A DNA stretch of 64,000 bases from Janthinobacterium agaricidamnosum (GCF_003667705.1 NZ_CP033019.1:5642001-5706000); one strand, 5' to 3'; counted from the first letter of the stretch, positions 28,488 to 37,825 are shown. Notes: generated from the letters alone by a model not told the origin. Translations and numbers: made by a program.

Positions 28488-30818
28488 ATGGCAATCAAGA
28501 GCCGCAAACACGCCCCAACCCGTTTCAACCAGCACATCGGCGCCGCCCTGGCCGTGATGCTGCTGCCCGTCGCCGCCCAGGCGGCCGACCCGGCCGGCCA
28601 AAGTGCCCCGGCATCGCAGCAAACCCTGAACGAAATCAAGGTCGTGGGCTCGAAGGAAAATGATTTCAAGGCCGAAAAAGCCTCGTCGCCGAAATACACG
28701 GAAGATCTCGTCAACACGGCGCAAACCATCGTCGTGATCAAGAAGGAATTGATCGAACAGCAAGGCGCGCTGACCCTGACGGACGCGCTGCGCAACACGC
28801 CCGGCGTCGGTACCTTCTTCCTCGGCGAAAACGGCAACACGAACACGGGCGACGCCGTCTACATGCGCGGCTTCGATGCCTCGGGCAGCATCTATGTCGA
28901 TGGCGTGCGCGACGTGGGCTCCATCTCGCGCGACGTCTTCAACATCGAACAGATCGATGTGCTGAAGGGCCCGGCGGGCACGGACAGCGGCCGCGGTTCG
29001 CCGACCGGTTCGATCAACCTGGTCAGCAAGACGGCCACCATGGAAAACAAGTTCAATTCGCTGCTGACGGCCGGCAGCGGCAAGCAGAAACGCGCCACGG
29101 CCGACTGGAACCGCATCATCGACGCCGATTCCGGCACGGCTTTCCGCCTGAACCTGATGACGCAGGACAGCGGCAATCCGGCGCGCGACGAAGTCAAGAA
29201 CAAGCGCTGGGCCTTCGCGCCTACCGTCACCTTCGGCATCGGCAAGCCGACGCGCATCACGGCCAGCTACCTGCACGTAGATCAAAATAACGTGCCCGAC
29301 GGCTTCGTACCCACCATCGGCCTGCCCGGCTACAGCACGCCGGACAGTATCACGCCGACGAACAAGGTCATCCGCACCTTCCTGAATAGCGCCGCCAAGG
29401 TCGATCCAAAGAATTTCTACGGTTCCACCGCGGACCACGACAAGGTCAAGGCCGACATGGGCACCTTGCGCATCGATCATGATTTCTTGCCCAACGTGCA
29501 GATTCAGAACACCACGCGCTACGGCAAGACCAAGCAGGATTACCTGTTGACGGCCTTCATGGGCAGCACCGCCAACCTGAAGACGCCGGTGGCCACCGAT
29601 CCGTCGACCTGGACCCTGGCGCGCTCGCTGCGCACCGTCAAGGATCAGGAAAACACGATTCTGACCAACCAGACTGTGGTCAGCGCGCAATTCGATACGG
29701 GCGTGCTCAAGCACTCCGTGGTGGCCGGCGCCGAATTCACCAGCGAAAAGCAGACCAACTACAGCTATGTGCCTGCCAGCCTGGGCACCATGCCGGACGC
29801 CAATCTGTACCATCCGAACCCGCGCGACCCCGTCACCGGCTACCAGCCCGTGCGCAGCGGCGCCTACAGCCAAGGCGAAGTCAACACGCAAAGCGCCTAT
29901 GTCTTCGACACCATCAAGTTCGGCGACAAATGGATCTTCAACGGCGGCGTGCGCTTCGACCATTTCAACACCAGCTATGACTCCGTCACCCTGCAGACGG
30001 CCGTCGCCGCAGGCCAGGTGCAAAAACTGCCGGTAGGCACGCCTATTCCTGTTCACATCACCCTGAACGACACCTTCGCCAACGGCAAGATCTCGGCCCT
30101 GTACAAGCCGACGCCGGACAGCAGCGTGTATGCGCTGTGGGCCACCTCGAAGGCGCCGCCGGGCACCAACTTCACGCTGAGCACGGGCGCCAGCAGCGCG
30201 CAAAATCCGATGTATGATCCGCAGGAAACCACCACCAAGGAAATCGGCACCAAATGGGATTTCCTGAAACAAAAACTGTCGCTGTCGGCCGCCGTCTACC
30301 AGACGGACGTGAAAAATGAAGTAGAGCAAGATCCCGTCGACCTGATCTACTATCAGAATGGCAAGAAACGCGTGCAGGGCGTCGAAATCGGCATGGTGGG
30401 CGAGATCATGCCGAACTGGCTGGTCAGCGCCGGCTACACGCGCATGAATACCAAGGTCGAGTCGGGCAAGGTCGTCACGGCCAGCGGCATCAATAACCTC
30501 AGCTACACACCGAAACAGGCGTTCACGGGCTGGACCTCGTACACCCTGCCCTTCGGCCTGAAGATCGGCGGCGGCGCGCGTTACGTGGGTGAAATGCTGC
30601 GCGGCACCGATGGCGCCGTCGGTACGCCGGCCCGCGTGGATGCCTACTGGGTCTTCGACGCCATGGCAACCTACACCGTCAACAAGAACCTCGACTTGCA
30701 GTTGAACGCCTACAATCTGGCCGACAAGACCTATGTGGCAGCCATCAACAAATCCGGCTTCCGCTACACGCCAGGCCAGCCCCGTTCGTTCAGCCTGACG
30801 GCGAATATCAAGTTCTAA
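28488..30818 (+). CDS. TonB-dependent siderophore receptor (catecholate type)
   Basis: 776-residue outer-membrane receptor. Signal peptide about 1-35 (ending VAAQAA), plug domain about 65-190 including YTEDLVNTAQTIVVIKKELI and ALRNTPGVGTFFLGENG, then a 22-strand barrel ending in a terminal Phe (FSLTANIKF). The plug has YMRGFDASGSIYVDGVRDVG, the pattern of Fiu/BfrD-like catecholate siderophore receptors. Expected to import ferric siderophore with energy from TonB-ExbBD, which are not in this window. GAGAGAGCAAG precedes the ATG. A Fur box upstream and a terminator downstream make it a single iron-regulated gene. No siderophore biosynthesis gene is adjacent, so it may take up xenosiderophores. 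Confidence 0.93.
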   Translation: MAIKSRKHAPTRFNQHIGAALAVMLLPVAAQAADPAGQSAPASQQTLNEIKVVGSKENDFKAEKASSPKYTEDLVNTAQTIVVIKKELIEQQGALTLTDALRNTPGVGTFFLGENGNTNTGDAVYMRGFDASGSIYVDGVRDVGSISRDVFNIEQIDVLKGPAGTDSGRGSPTGSINLVSKTATMENKFNSLLTAGSGKQKRATADWNRIIDADSGTAFRLNLMTQDSGNPARDEVKNKRWAFAPTVTFGIGKPTRITASYLHVDQNNVPDGFVPTIGLPGYSTPDSITPTNKVIRTFLNSAAKVDPKNFYGSTADHDKVKADMGTLRIDHDFLPNVQIQNTTRYGKTKQDYLLTAFMGSTANLKTPVATDPSTWTLARSLRTVKDQENTILTNQTVVSAQFDTGVLKHSVVAGAEFTSEKQTNYSYVPASLGTMPDANLYHPNPRDPVTGYQPVRSGAYSQGEVNTQSAYVFDTIKFGDKWIFNGGVRFDHFNTSYDSVTLQTAVAAGQVQKLPVGTPIPVHITLNDTFANGKISALYKPTPDSSVYALWATSKAPPGTNFTLSTGASSAQNPMYDPQETTTKEIGTKWDFLKQKLSLSAAVYQTDVKNEVEQDPVDLIYYQNGKKRVQGVEIGMVGEIMPNWLVSAGYTRMNTKVESGKVVTASGINNLSYTPKQAFTGWTSYTLPFGLKIGGGARYVGEMLRGTDGAVGTPARVDAYWVFDAMATYTVNKNLDLQLNAYNLADKTYVAAINKSGFRYTPGQPRSFSLTANIKF

Positions 30819-30847
30819 CATCTAGAGAACACGCATCGCGTCACATC

Positions 30848-30874
30848 AAGCCCCTCTTCGGAGGGGCTTTTTTA
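30848..30874 (+). terminator. Terminator after siderophore receptor
   Basis: AAGCCCCTC-ttcg-GAGGGGCTT followed by TTTTT, 30 bp after the receptor stop. Confidence 0.92.
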
Positions 30875-31059
30875 TTGTCCTGATAATCTTGTCTTTTTGG
30901 CGCACCGCCGCCCTGCCGCGACTAGCGTATGAAAAGTCATACAGCGATGCGCTTGCGCGTCCAATATTTCGCGCAAACGTGCAAAGTTGCAACATCTAAG
31001 CAACAAAAAAGCTTCCTCAAATCAACAACTTAAGAAGTTAGGTTCCAAATTCCCATTTC

Positions 31060-31075
31060 AGGCATATCCTTTGCT
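31060..31075 (+). promoter_or_regulatory. Sigma-54 promoter of the dicarboxylate symporter
   Basis: AGGCATATCCTTTGCT fits the -24/-12 consensus TGGCAYRNNNNTTGCW with one mismatch, with GG and GC exactly 10 bp apart. It predicts a start near 31086 and a leader of about 115 nt before the ATG at 31203. The DctD-like sigma-54 activator encoded at 35763 makes this biologically coherent. The rest of the 384-bp gap 30819-31202 shows the receptor terminator and AT-rich sequence where activator sites would lie. Confidence 0.75.
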
Positions 31076-31202
31076 ATGTACAGGTTTTGCTGCAAATAAT
31101 CGCTGGCACGCAAGGGCTTGTTTTTGAGAAATATTGACTCCAAGCTTGAGTTGCTCGCAATCAATAATCCGCTCACAGCGGCGTTTCACCGGAGGAGTCA
31201 TA

Positions 31203-32516
31203 ATGAAAAAGAAACGGCCATTAACCCTGTACATCCTGATTGCCATGATCCTCGGCATTGCCGTCGGTTATGGATGCCATTCCGCTTTCCCCGATGCGGA
31301 CATGAGCAAGCAAATCGCTGGCAATATTTCCATAGTCACCGACGTCTTCCTGCGCCTGATCAAGATGATCATTGCGCTGCTGGTGTTCTCCACCCTGACG
31401 GTCGGCATCGCCCACATGGGCGACGGCAAGACAGCCGGCCGCATCGGCCTGAAAGCCATGTGCTGGTTCGTCGTCGCCTCGCTGGTCTCGCTGGCGCTGG
31501 GCATGGTGCTGTCGAACCTGATGCAGCTCGGTACCAACCTGGGCTTGCCATTGCCGGACGTACACGCTTCAACGAATCTGAAAACGGCCGCCTTCACCTT
31601 GAAAGATTTCTTCACGCACCTGGTGCCGAAATCGCCGATCGAGGCCATGGCCAACAATGAAATCCTGCAAGTGCTGGTGTTCTCGATCTTCTTCGGCGGC
31701 GCACTGGCCGGCCTGGGCGAATCGGGCAAGACCCTGACGGCCGTCGTCGACCAGCTGGCGCAAGTCATGCTGCGCATCACCGGCACCATCATGAACCTGG
31801 CCCCACTGGCCGTGTTCGCTGCAATGGCCTCCGTCATCACCACGCACGGCCTGGGCGTGCTGGTCACCTTTGCCAAGTTCATGGGCGGCTTCTACCTGGG
31901 CCTGATGTGCCTGTGGGCCCTGCTGATCGGCGCCGGCTTCGTCGTCATCGGCCCGCGCATCTTCAAGCTCGTCGGCCTGATCCGCGAACCGTTCCTGCTG
32001 GCATTCTCGACGGCCAGCTCGGAAGCGGCCTATCCAAAACTGCTGACGGCGCTCGACCAGTTCGGCGTGGACCGCAAGATTTCCAGCTTCGTGTTGCCGA
32101 TGGGCTACTCCTTCAATCTGGACGGCTCGATGATGTACTGCACCTTCGCCGTGCTGTTCATCGCGCAAGCCTACGGTATCGACCTGTCGATCGGCACGCA
32201 GATCACCATGCTGCTGCTGCTGATGCTGACCTCGAAAGGCATGGCCGGCGTGCCGCGCGCCTCGCTGGTGGTGATTGCCGCGACCCTGAACCAGTTCAAT
32301 ATTCCGGAAGCGGGCCTGCTGCTGCTGATGGGCGTCGACCAGTTCCTCGACATGGGCCGTTCGGCCACCAACGCGGTCGGCAATGCCGTCGCCACGGCCG
32401 TCGTCGCCAAGTGGGAAGGTGGCCTGGCCACCGAGGAAGAAGCAGCCGCGGCCAACGCGGCCAACCAGAACACGGAAAGCCATTGGGGCGAAGCGGATCA
32501 CGCTAGCAAAGCCTGA
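31203..32516 (+). CDS. DctA-like dicarboxylate/amino acid:cation symporter
   Basis: 437-residue inner-membrane symporter of the DAACS (glutamate/C4-dicarboxylate) family. Recognisable parts are the N-terminal helices with LIKMIIALLVFSTLTVGIAHMGD, the re-entrant loop region STASSEAAYPKLL (about 280-292), NLDGSMMYCTFAVLFIAQAYGIDL and the second loop MGVDQFLDMGRSATNAVGNAVATAVVAKW. GGAGGAG precedes the ATG at 31203. A sigma-54 promoter upstream and DctB/DctD-like genes 1.3 kb downstream point to C4-dicarboxylates (succinate, malate, fumarate) as substrates; the NLDGS box differs from the usual DctA LDGT, so specificity could differ. Confidence 0.9.
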   Translation: MKKKRPLTLYILIAMILGIAVGYGCHSAFPDADMSKQIAGNISIVTDVFLRLIKMIIALLVFSTLTVGIAHMGDGKTAGRIGLKAMCWFVVASLVSLALGMVLSNLMQLGTNLGLPLPDVHASTNLKTAAFTLKDFFTHLVPKSPIEAMANNEILQVLVFSIFFGGALAGLGESGKTLTAVVDQLAQVMLRITGTIMNLAPLAVFAAMASVITTHGLGVLVTFAKFMGGFYLGLMCLWALLIGAGFVVIGPRIFKLVGLIREPFLLAFSTASSEAAYPKLLTALDQFGVDRKISSFVLPMGYSFNLDGSMMYCTFAVLFIAQAYGIDLSIGTQITMLLLLMLTSKGMAGVPRASLVVIAATLNQFNIPEAGLLLLMGVDQFLDMGRSATNAVGNAVATAVVAKWEGGLATEEEAAAANAANQNTESHWGEADHASKA

Positions 32517-32526
32517 TAGCGCCATG

Positions 32527-32552
32527 GCCCGCCACAAGCGGGCTATTTATTT
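32527..32552 (+). terminator. Weak terminator-like hairpin between symporter and porin
   Basis: GCCCGC-cacaa-GCGGGC followed by TATTTATTTGTT, a short stem with an interrupted T-run. It may allow partial readthrough from the symporter into the porin gene 73 bp further on. Confidence 0.5.
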
Positions 32553-32624
32553 GTTGTCCATGTTGAGTAACAAGCAGTCAGGTAGTGCGATCAGTAGTCA
32601 TTCCAACTTATTAGAGAGATTTTC

Positions 32625-33617
32625 ATGAAAAAAGTCCTGTTTACCCTGCTGACCCTCGGCGCAGCCTCCACCGGCGCCATGGCCCAATCGAGCGTGACCG
32701 TCTATGGCGTGGCTGACGCCGGCCTGGTGTTCGACAAGGATGCGGCCGGAGACCGCCTGAACCGCGTCGCTTCCGGCGTCGCCTCGGGCTCGCGCATCGG
32801 CTTCAAAGGCAAGGAAGACCTGGGCGGCGGCCTGGCCGCTACCTTCGTGCTGGAAAGCGGTTTCAATATCGATACCGGCACCTCGGGTCAGGGCGGCCTG
32901 CTGTTCGGCCGTCAGGCGTATGTCGGCCTGACCGGCAGCGCCGGCGCCGTCACCCTGGGCCGCCAGTACTCGCCGTACTACCTGGCCCTGCGCGACGTGG
33001 CCGATCCGTTTGTCATCGGCCTGGCCGGCACGGCGTCGAACCTGATGGTGACGAATATCCGCGTCGATAACATGGTGCAATACAGCACGCCGACCTGGAG
33101 CAAACTGTCGGCCGACCTGGCGTACGGCTTTGGCGAAGTGGCCGGCGACAACGCGAAAAACCGCAGCATGGGCGGCGCCGTGCATTACATCGATGGCCCG
33201 CTGAACGTGACCCTGACGCACCACCGCAAGGAAAATGCGCTGGCGACCCAGCAAACGCGCAACACCCTGCTGGCCACGCGCTACGACTTTGGCGTGCTGC
33301 AAGGCAACTTCGGCTACGCCGACAACCGTGCCCTCGACAACAGCAAGAGCAACGACATCCTCGTCGGCTTCAGCGCCCCGTTCGGCGCCACCAAGCTGGT
33401 CGCCTCGTACATCCGCCACAACGACAAGAGCAACCTGAACCGTGATGCCCAGCAGTGGGCCATCGGCGCGTTCTACTCCCTGTCCAAGCGCACCGACCTG
33501 TACACCGGCTATGGCCACATCAGCAACAAGAACGGCGCCACCTTCGTCGTCGGCAACGCCACCGACAATGGCACCGGCAACAGCGGTTTCAACCTCGGTA
33601 TGCGTCATACGTTCTAA
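32625..33617 (+). CDS. Gram-negative (Burkholderia-type) general porin
   Basis: 330-residue outer-membrane porin. Signal peptide about 1-20 (TLGAASTGAMAQ), then the family opening SSVTVYGVADAGLV and SRIGFKGKEDLGGGLAATFVLESGF, a 16-strand barrel, and a C-terminal Phe (LGMRHTF) for assembly. AGAGAGATTTTC precedes the ATG. It follows the symporter on the same strand, so a supporting role in dicarboxylate entry across the outer membrane is inferred from position. The structured repeat copy B starts 2 bp after its stop. Confidence 0.95.
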   Translation: MKKVLFTLLTLGAASTGAMAQSSVTVYGVADAGLVFDKDAAGDRLNRVASGVASGSRIGFKGKEDLGGGLAATFVLESGFNIDTGTSGQGGLLFGRQAYVGLTGSAGAVTLGRQYSPYYLALRDVADPFVIGLAGTASNLMVTNIRVDNMVQYSTPTWSKLSADLAYGFGEVAGDNAKNRSMGGAVHYIDGPLNVTLTHHRKENALATQQTRNTLLATRYDFGVLQGNFGYADNRALDNSKSNDILVGFSAPFGATKLVASYIRHNDKSNLNRDAQQWAIGAFYSLSKRTDLYTGYGHISNKNGATFVVGNATDNGTGNSGFNLGMRHTF

Positions 33618-33618
33618 G

Positions 33619-33738
33619 GACGTCGGCCAAAATCTACTGCGCGGCGCGCTTTGCGGCCGGCGATGCTCACCGTACTAAAGTACGGTTGCGCTTCTCGGCC
33701 ACAAATCACTGCCGCTCGCTACGATTTTGTCGGACGTC
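33619..33738. repeat. Dispersed structured element, copy B (120 bp)
   Basis: Outer arms GACGTCGGCCAAAATC (33620-33634 region) and GATTTTGTCGGACGTC (33723-33738) are complementary at 14 of 16 positions, but their sequence differs from the arms of copy A (25103-25232). The inner body is nearly identical to copy A, with the central hairpin CCGTACtaaaGTACGG. It begins directly after the porin stop codon. No open frame. Confidence 0.8.
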
Positions 33739-33771
33739 GAAAGGTCCGTGAAATAAATGCGTAAATGCGCA

Positions 33772-33804
33772 GGCCGCCGGATGCATGTCCGGCGGCTTTT
33801 TTTT
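33772..33804 (+). terminator. Terminator before dctB
   Basis: GCCGCCGGA-tgcatg-TCCGGCGGC followed by eight T. It ends the porin transcript beyond repeat copy B and leaves 58 bp for a dctB promoter. Confidence 0.92.
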
Positions 33805-33862
33805 ATGTTGAGACACATCAAGATGCGATACTGTGGGTTCTTGCAAGTTGGCAGCTGATTTT

Positions 33863-35770
33863 ATGAATAGCAGTAACAAACCCACCCTTTCCTGGCGCCA
33901 GCGCCTGTCGCAACGGTCGGGCCGCGAAACGCTGGCCTGGGGCGTGGTGCTGGCCGCCTGCCTGGCCACCGTCTGGCTCGTGTATTTCTGGACGGAACGC
34001 ATCGCCATCGGCAAACTGCAGGCAAGCGGCGCGCAGCGCCTCGAAGTGTATGTGAGCAGCCTGGAAAACGCGCTGGAGAAATACGACTTCCTGCCCAAGA
34101 CCCTGGAACTGAACCGCGACGTGATCCGCCTGCTGCAACACCCGGAAGACCCGGTGCTGGTCGACACCGTCAACCATTACCTCGAGCAGATGAATGCCCA
34201 GGCGAAATCCTCGACCATTTTCATCAGCAACCTCGACGGCAACACGCGGGCGGCCAGCAACTGGCAGGGGCCGGACAGCTTTATTGGCGACAACATCTCG
34301 TTCCGCCCCTACGCCCAGGATGCCTTGCGCGGCACGCCGGGCCGCTTTTATGGCGTGGGCACGACGCGGCTGGAGCCCGGTTACTTCTTTGCCCACGGCA
34401 TCTACCAGAATGGCCACATGCTGGGCCTTGCGACGGTGAAGGTGAACCTGGAAACCCTGGAAAAACGCTGGGTACAGGGCGCCGACAAGGTCATGCTGGC
34501 CGACGAGCACGGCGTGATCTTCCTCAGTTCCATGGCGGACTGGAAGTACAAGACCCTGGCGCCGCTGTCGCCCGCCGTCGTCGAAGAACTCAACCGCACG
34601 CGCCAGTATTACTCGAAGCAGCTGGAAGCCATTCCCTTCGTTTCCGACCGCCAGCTGGGCAATGGCGCGCGCGTGATCAGCGTACGCGAACAGGAACATG
34701 CCGACACGCCACCGAAGACCAGCTCGAGCGTCATGACGCAGATCAAGCTCAAGTCGCCGCAAGGCTGGACCTTCATTTACCTGTCCGACCTGGCGCAGGC
34801 GAAAGCCAGTGCGCGCGCGGCGGCCGCCTTCTCGTGCGTGCTGCTGGGCTTTTTCATGCTGCTGTTCTTTTACCTGCGCCAGCGCCGCGCGGCCGTGGCG
34901 CAAAAACTGCGCGCCCGCGAAGACTTGCAGCATGCCTACGACAACCTGGAAGCCATGGTCGAGGAACGCACCTCGGAACTCAATGCCATGACGCAAAGCC
35001 TGAGCCAGGAAATCGAGGTGCGCAGCAAGGCCGAACAGAAACTCCACATCACGCAGAATGAACTTTTCCAAGCAGGCAAGATGGCCGTACTGGGACAGAT
35101 GTCGGCCAGCATCACGCATGAACTGAACCAGCCGCTGACGGCGCTGCGCACCATGTCCGACAATGCCGTCATTCTGCTCGAGCGGGGGCGGCTCGACGAT
35201 GCGCGGCGCAACTTGGCGAAGATCTCGCAAATTGCGGCCCGGATGGGAACCATTACGGGCCAATTGAAGATCTTTGCGCGCAAATCGACGACCAGCCTGA
35301 CTTCCGTCTCGATCCCTACGGCGATCAGCAACGCCCTGTTCCTCGTCGAGCGCAGGCTGCAGGTGGAAAATGTGCGTTTTACTTTGCAACTGCCGCCCGA
35401 GGATATCTTCGCCATGTGCGAAAGCAACCGCCTGGAGCAGGTGCTGGTGAACCTGTACGCCAATGCGCTCGACGCCATGAACGGCAGCGAGGTGCGCAGC
35501 CTGCGCGTGGCCGTCGAGTGCACGCCCGAGCACGTGCTGATCCACGTGGCCGACACGGGGCCGGGCCTGTCGACGGAAGTGTATGAACACCTGTTCGAAC
35601 CGTTCTTCACGACCAAACCGCAAGGCCTGGGACTGGGTCTGGGGCTGGCCATTTCCGAACAGATCACGCGCCAGTTCGGCGGCGTGCTGCGCGCCGAAAA
35701 CGCCCCGGGCGGCGGCGCCATCTTCACCATCGAACTACAGATTGCAACGCAGGAGGAAAAACATGTTTGA
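33863..35770 (+). CDS. dctB: DctB-like C4-dicarboxylate sensor histidine kinase
   Basis: 635-residue membrane kinase. TM1 is at about 24-44, a periplasmic double-PAS/Cache-type sensor at 45-310 (with DNISFRPYAQDALRGTPGRFYGVGTTRLEPGYFFAHGI), TM2 at about 318-340, a coiled coil at about 345-395, HisKA with H419 in SASITHELNQPLTALRTM, then the ATPase with NLYANALDAM, DTGPGLS and GLGLGLAISEQI. The layout and the HELNQPLxAL box are those of DctB. The ATG at 33863 is chosen over an in-frame GTG 30 bp upstream. It overlaps dctD by 8 bp. Role: sense external dicarboxylate and phosphorylate DctD. Confidence 0.85.
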   Translation: MNSSNKPTLSWRQRLSQRSGRETLAWGVVLAACLATVWLVYFWTERIAIGKLQASGAQRLEVYVSSLENALEKYDFLPKTLELNRDVIRLLQHPEDPVLVDTVNHYLEQMNAQAKSSTIFISNLDGNTRAASNWQGPDSFIGDNISFRPYAQDALRGTPGRFYGVGTTRLEPGYFFAHGIYQNGHMLGLATVKVNLETLEKRWVQGADKVMLADEHGVIFLSSMADWKYKTLAPLSPAVVEELNRTRQYYSKQLEAIPFVSDRQLGNGARVISVREQEHADTPPKTSSSVMTQIKLKSPQGWTFIYLSDLAQAKASARAAAAFSCVLLGFFMLLFFYLRQRRAAVAQKLRAREDLQHAYDNLEAMVEERTSELNAMTQSLSQEIEVRSKAEQKLHITQNELFQAGKMAVLGQMSASITHELNQPLTALRTMSDNAVILLERGRLDDARRNLAKISQIAARMGTITGQLKIFARKSTTSLTSVSIPTAISNALFLVERRLQVENVRFTLQLPPEDIFAMCESNRLEQVLVNLYANALDAMNGSEVRSLRVAVECTPEHVLIHVADTGPGLSTEVYEHLFEPFFTTKPQGLGLGLGLAISEQITRQFGGVLRAENAPGGGAIFTIELQIATQEEKHV

Positions 35771-37106
35771 CGGCTTGAAGGTCTTGCTGGTCGAAGACGA
35801 CCCCACCGTACGCGAAGGCAGCGAGCAGGCATTGCAACTGGCCGGCCTGGACGTGCTGGCCTTCCACTCGGCCGAACTGGCCTATAAACTGCTGACGCCC
35901 GATTTCCCCGGCATCGTCGTGAGCGACGTGCGCCTGCCCGGCATGAGCGGCCTGGAATTGCTGCAAGCGGTCAAGACGCTCGACGCCAACCTGCCCGTGA
36001 TCCTCGTCACGGGCCACGGCGACATCACCATGGCCGTGCACGCCATGCGCACGGGCGCCTACGATTTCATCGAAAAACCGTATTCGTCCGACCAGCTGGT
36101 CGACGTCATCCTGCGCGCGCTGGAAACCCGGCGCCTGACCCTGGAAGTGCACAGCCTGCGCCGCCAGCTCGAGGACGGCGGCGGCATCGAAGCACGTTTA
36201 TTGGGCAATTCCGTGGCGATGCGCGACATACGACGCCTGATACTCGACGTTGCAGACGAACCGGCCGACGTGCTGATCTATGGCGATACGGGCACGGGCA
36301 AGGAAATGGTGGCACGCTGCCTGCACGACTTCAGCCACCGCCGCAAGCACAACTTCGTCGCCGTCAACTGCGGTGCGATTCCTGAAAGCATATTCGAAAG
36401 CGAAGTCTTCGGCCACGAACCGGGCGCATTTACGGGCGCGGCCAAGCGGCAGGTGGGCAAGATCGAGCACGCGGACCAGGGCACGTTCTTCCTCGATGAA
36501 ATCGAAAGCCTGCCCCTGTCCCTGCAAGTGAAATTGCTGCGCGTGCTGCAGGAACGCTATATCGAACGCCTGGGTTCGAACGTGCCCACACCCGTTGACG
36601 TGCGCGTCATCGCGGCGGCCAAGCTGGACCTGGAAGACTTGTCGCAGCAGCAGAAATTCCGCAGCGACCTGTATTACCGTTTGAATTTGATCGTGCTGCA
36701 TCTGCCGCCGCTGCGCGAGCGGCGCGAGGATATTCCCATCCTGTTCGAGCACTTCGTGCTGGCCGCCGCCGCCCGCTACAACCGCGCCGCGCCCGTCGTC
36801 TCGAGCGCCCAGATGCGCAACCTGATGGCCCATTCCTGGCCCGGCAATGTGCGCGAATTGCGCAATATCGCCGACCGCTTCGTGCTGGGCATCGCCGGCG
36901 GCGCCTCGAGCCTGCTGGCGAGTGCCCAGCCCAGCCCGTTGTCGCTGGCGGAGCAAGTGAACGGCTTCGAACGCGCCCTGATCGAACAGGAACTGCGCGC
37001 ATATGCGGGCAACGTCAGCGAAGTGAGCACGGTGCTCGGATTGCCGAAACAAACCTTGTATCACAAGATGCAGAAGTACAACCTGGTGGCGGAAGAATTC
37101 CGCTAG
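35763..37106 (+). CDS. dctD: DctD-like sigma-54-dependent response regulator
   Basis: 447-residue NtrC-family activator. Receiver domain 1-120 with phosphoacceptor D55 in VVSDVRLPGMSG; AAA+ domain about 145-385 with Walker A GDTGTGKE (174-181) and the sigma-54 contact loop GAFTGA (221-226); Fis-type helix-turn-helix at the C-terminus (NVSEVSTVLGLPKQTLYHKMQKYNL). GCAGGAGGAAAAAC precedes the ATG, and the start overlaps dctB. Expected to bind upstream of the sigma-54 promoter at 31060 and switch on the symporter. No loss of key residues. Confidence 0.88.
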   Translation: MFDGLKVLLVEDDPTVREGSEQALQLAGLDVLAFHSAELAYKLLTPDFPGIVVSDVRLPGMSGLELLQAVKTLDANLPVILVTGHGDITMAVHAMRTGAYDFIEKPYSSDQLVDVILRALETRRLTLEVHSLRRQLEDGGGIEARLLGNSVAMRDIRRLILDVADEPADVLIYGDTGTGKEMVARCLHDFSHRRKHNFVAVNCGAIPESIFESEVFGHEPGAFTGAAKRQVGKIEHADQGTFFLDEIESLPLSLQVKLLRVLQERYIERLGSNVPTPVDVRVIAAAKLDLEDLSQQQKFRSDLYYRLNLIVLHLPPLRERREDIPILFEHFVLAAAARYNRAAPVVSSAQMRNLMAHSWPGNVRELRNIADRFVLGIAGGASSLLASAQPSPLSLAEQVNGFERALIEQELRAYAGNVSEVSTVLGLPKQTLYHKMQKYNLVAEEFR

Positions 37107-37195
37107 GCGTCTGGAGAGAGGCGAAGCGATTCAAAAAAGCAACAAAATATTGCCGAATGGTATATATTGTTTCTTTTTGATAATTTTTAAAGCCA

Positions 37196-37825
37196 ATGAA
37201 AAAACCTGCTTTCCTCTTTTCCCTGTTGCTCTGCAGCGCCAGTTTTGCCCAGGATACCGCCACCACCGAAGCACCCGCCGCCGAAGCGGCCAGCGCGCCA
37301 GCGGCGCCGGCAACATCGGCCATCAGCCGCCTGCGCCTGTTCGGCCAGAATGGCGCCACGGCCTTCCTGTACCGCGACAGCAGCTGCATCCGCGGCATGT
37401 TCAGCGATGGCGTGGAAAAGGCCAGTGGCGGCATGAGTTCCGCCTTCGGTTCCCTGATTGGCAGTGTCAGCAATACCAGCCTGGGCATCCCGGAAACGGA
37501 AACGTCGAAAAACCTGTCGCGCAAGGATGGGATTTTCTCGAAAGCCTATTTCCGCGAATACGAAGTTCCAGCCGACAAGCCAAGCAGCCTGCGTATCGGC
37601 TTCCAGGACGTTTCGCCATTTTATGTGGTCAACGGCATCAACTATGAAACCGTCTCGCCCAGCTGCAGTGGCGACATCACCTTCACGCCGCGCGCGGGCG
37701 AAGATTACGAAGCGGCGTTCTCGTGGGAAGGCAAGCGCTGCAGCATCAGCATCAACCGGGTGATCGCCAAGGACGGCAAGACGGAACTGGTGCCTGTGCC
37801 CATCACGCGCGCCCCAAGCTGCTAA
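37196..37825 (+). CDS. Secreted protein of unknown function
   Basis: 209 residues with a signal peptide (MKKPAFLFSLLLCSASFA), then an Ala/Pro/Thr/Glu-rich linker to about residue 45 and a globular part with four Cys (SSCIRGMF, SPSCSGD, KRCSIS, final APSC), which suggests two disulfides. No family is recognised. It lies 89 bp after dctD on the same strand; the AT-rich gap may hold its own promoter. Its stop overlaps that of the phosphoesterase gene on the other strand. Confidence 0.7.
   Translation: MKKPAFLFSLLLCSASFAQDTATTEAPAAEAASAPAAPATSAISRLRLFGQNGATAFLYRDSSCIRGMFSDGVEKASGGMSSAFGSLIGSVSNTSLGIPETETSKNLSRKDGIFSKAYFREYEVPADKPSSLRIGFQDVSPFYVVNGINYETVSPSCSGDITFTPRAGEDYEAAFSWEGKRCSISINRVIAKDGKTELVPVPITRAPSC

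Noticed and set aside
28353..30821. 822-codon open frame opposite the siderophore receptor
   Set aside because: Exact shadow of the receptor, which has signal peptide, plug and barrel features; the shadow has no domain.
30880..30920. TTGGCGCACCGCCGCCCTGC as a sigma-54 promoter
   Set aside because: The GG and GC elements are not 10 bp apart; the site at 31060-31075 has the correct spacing.
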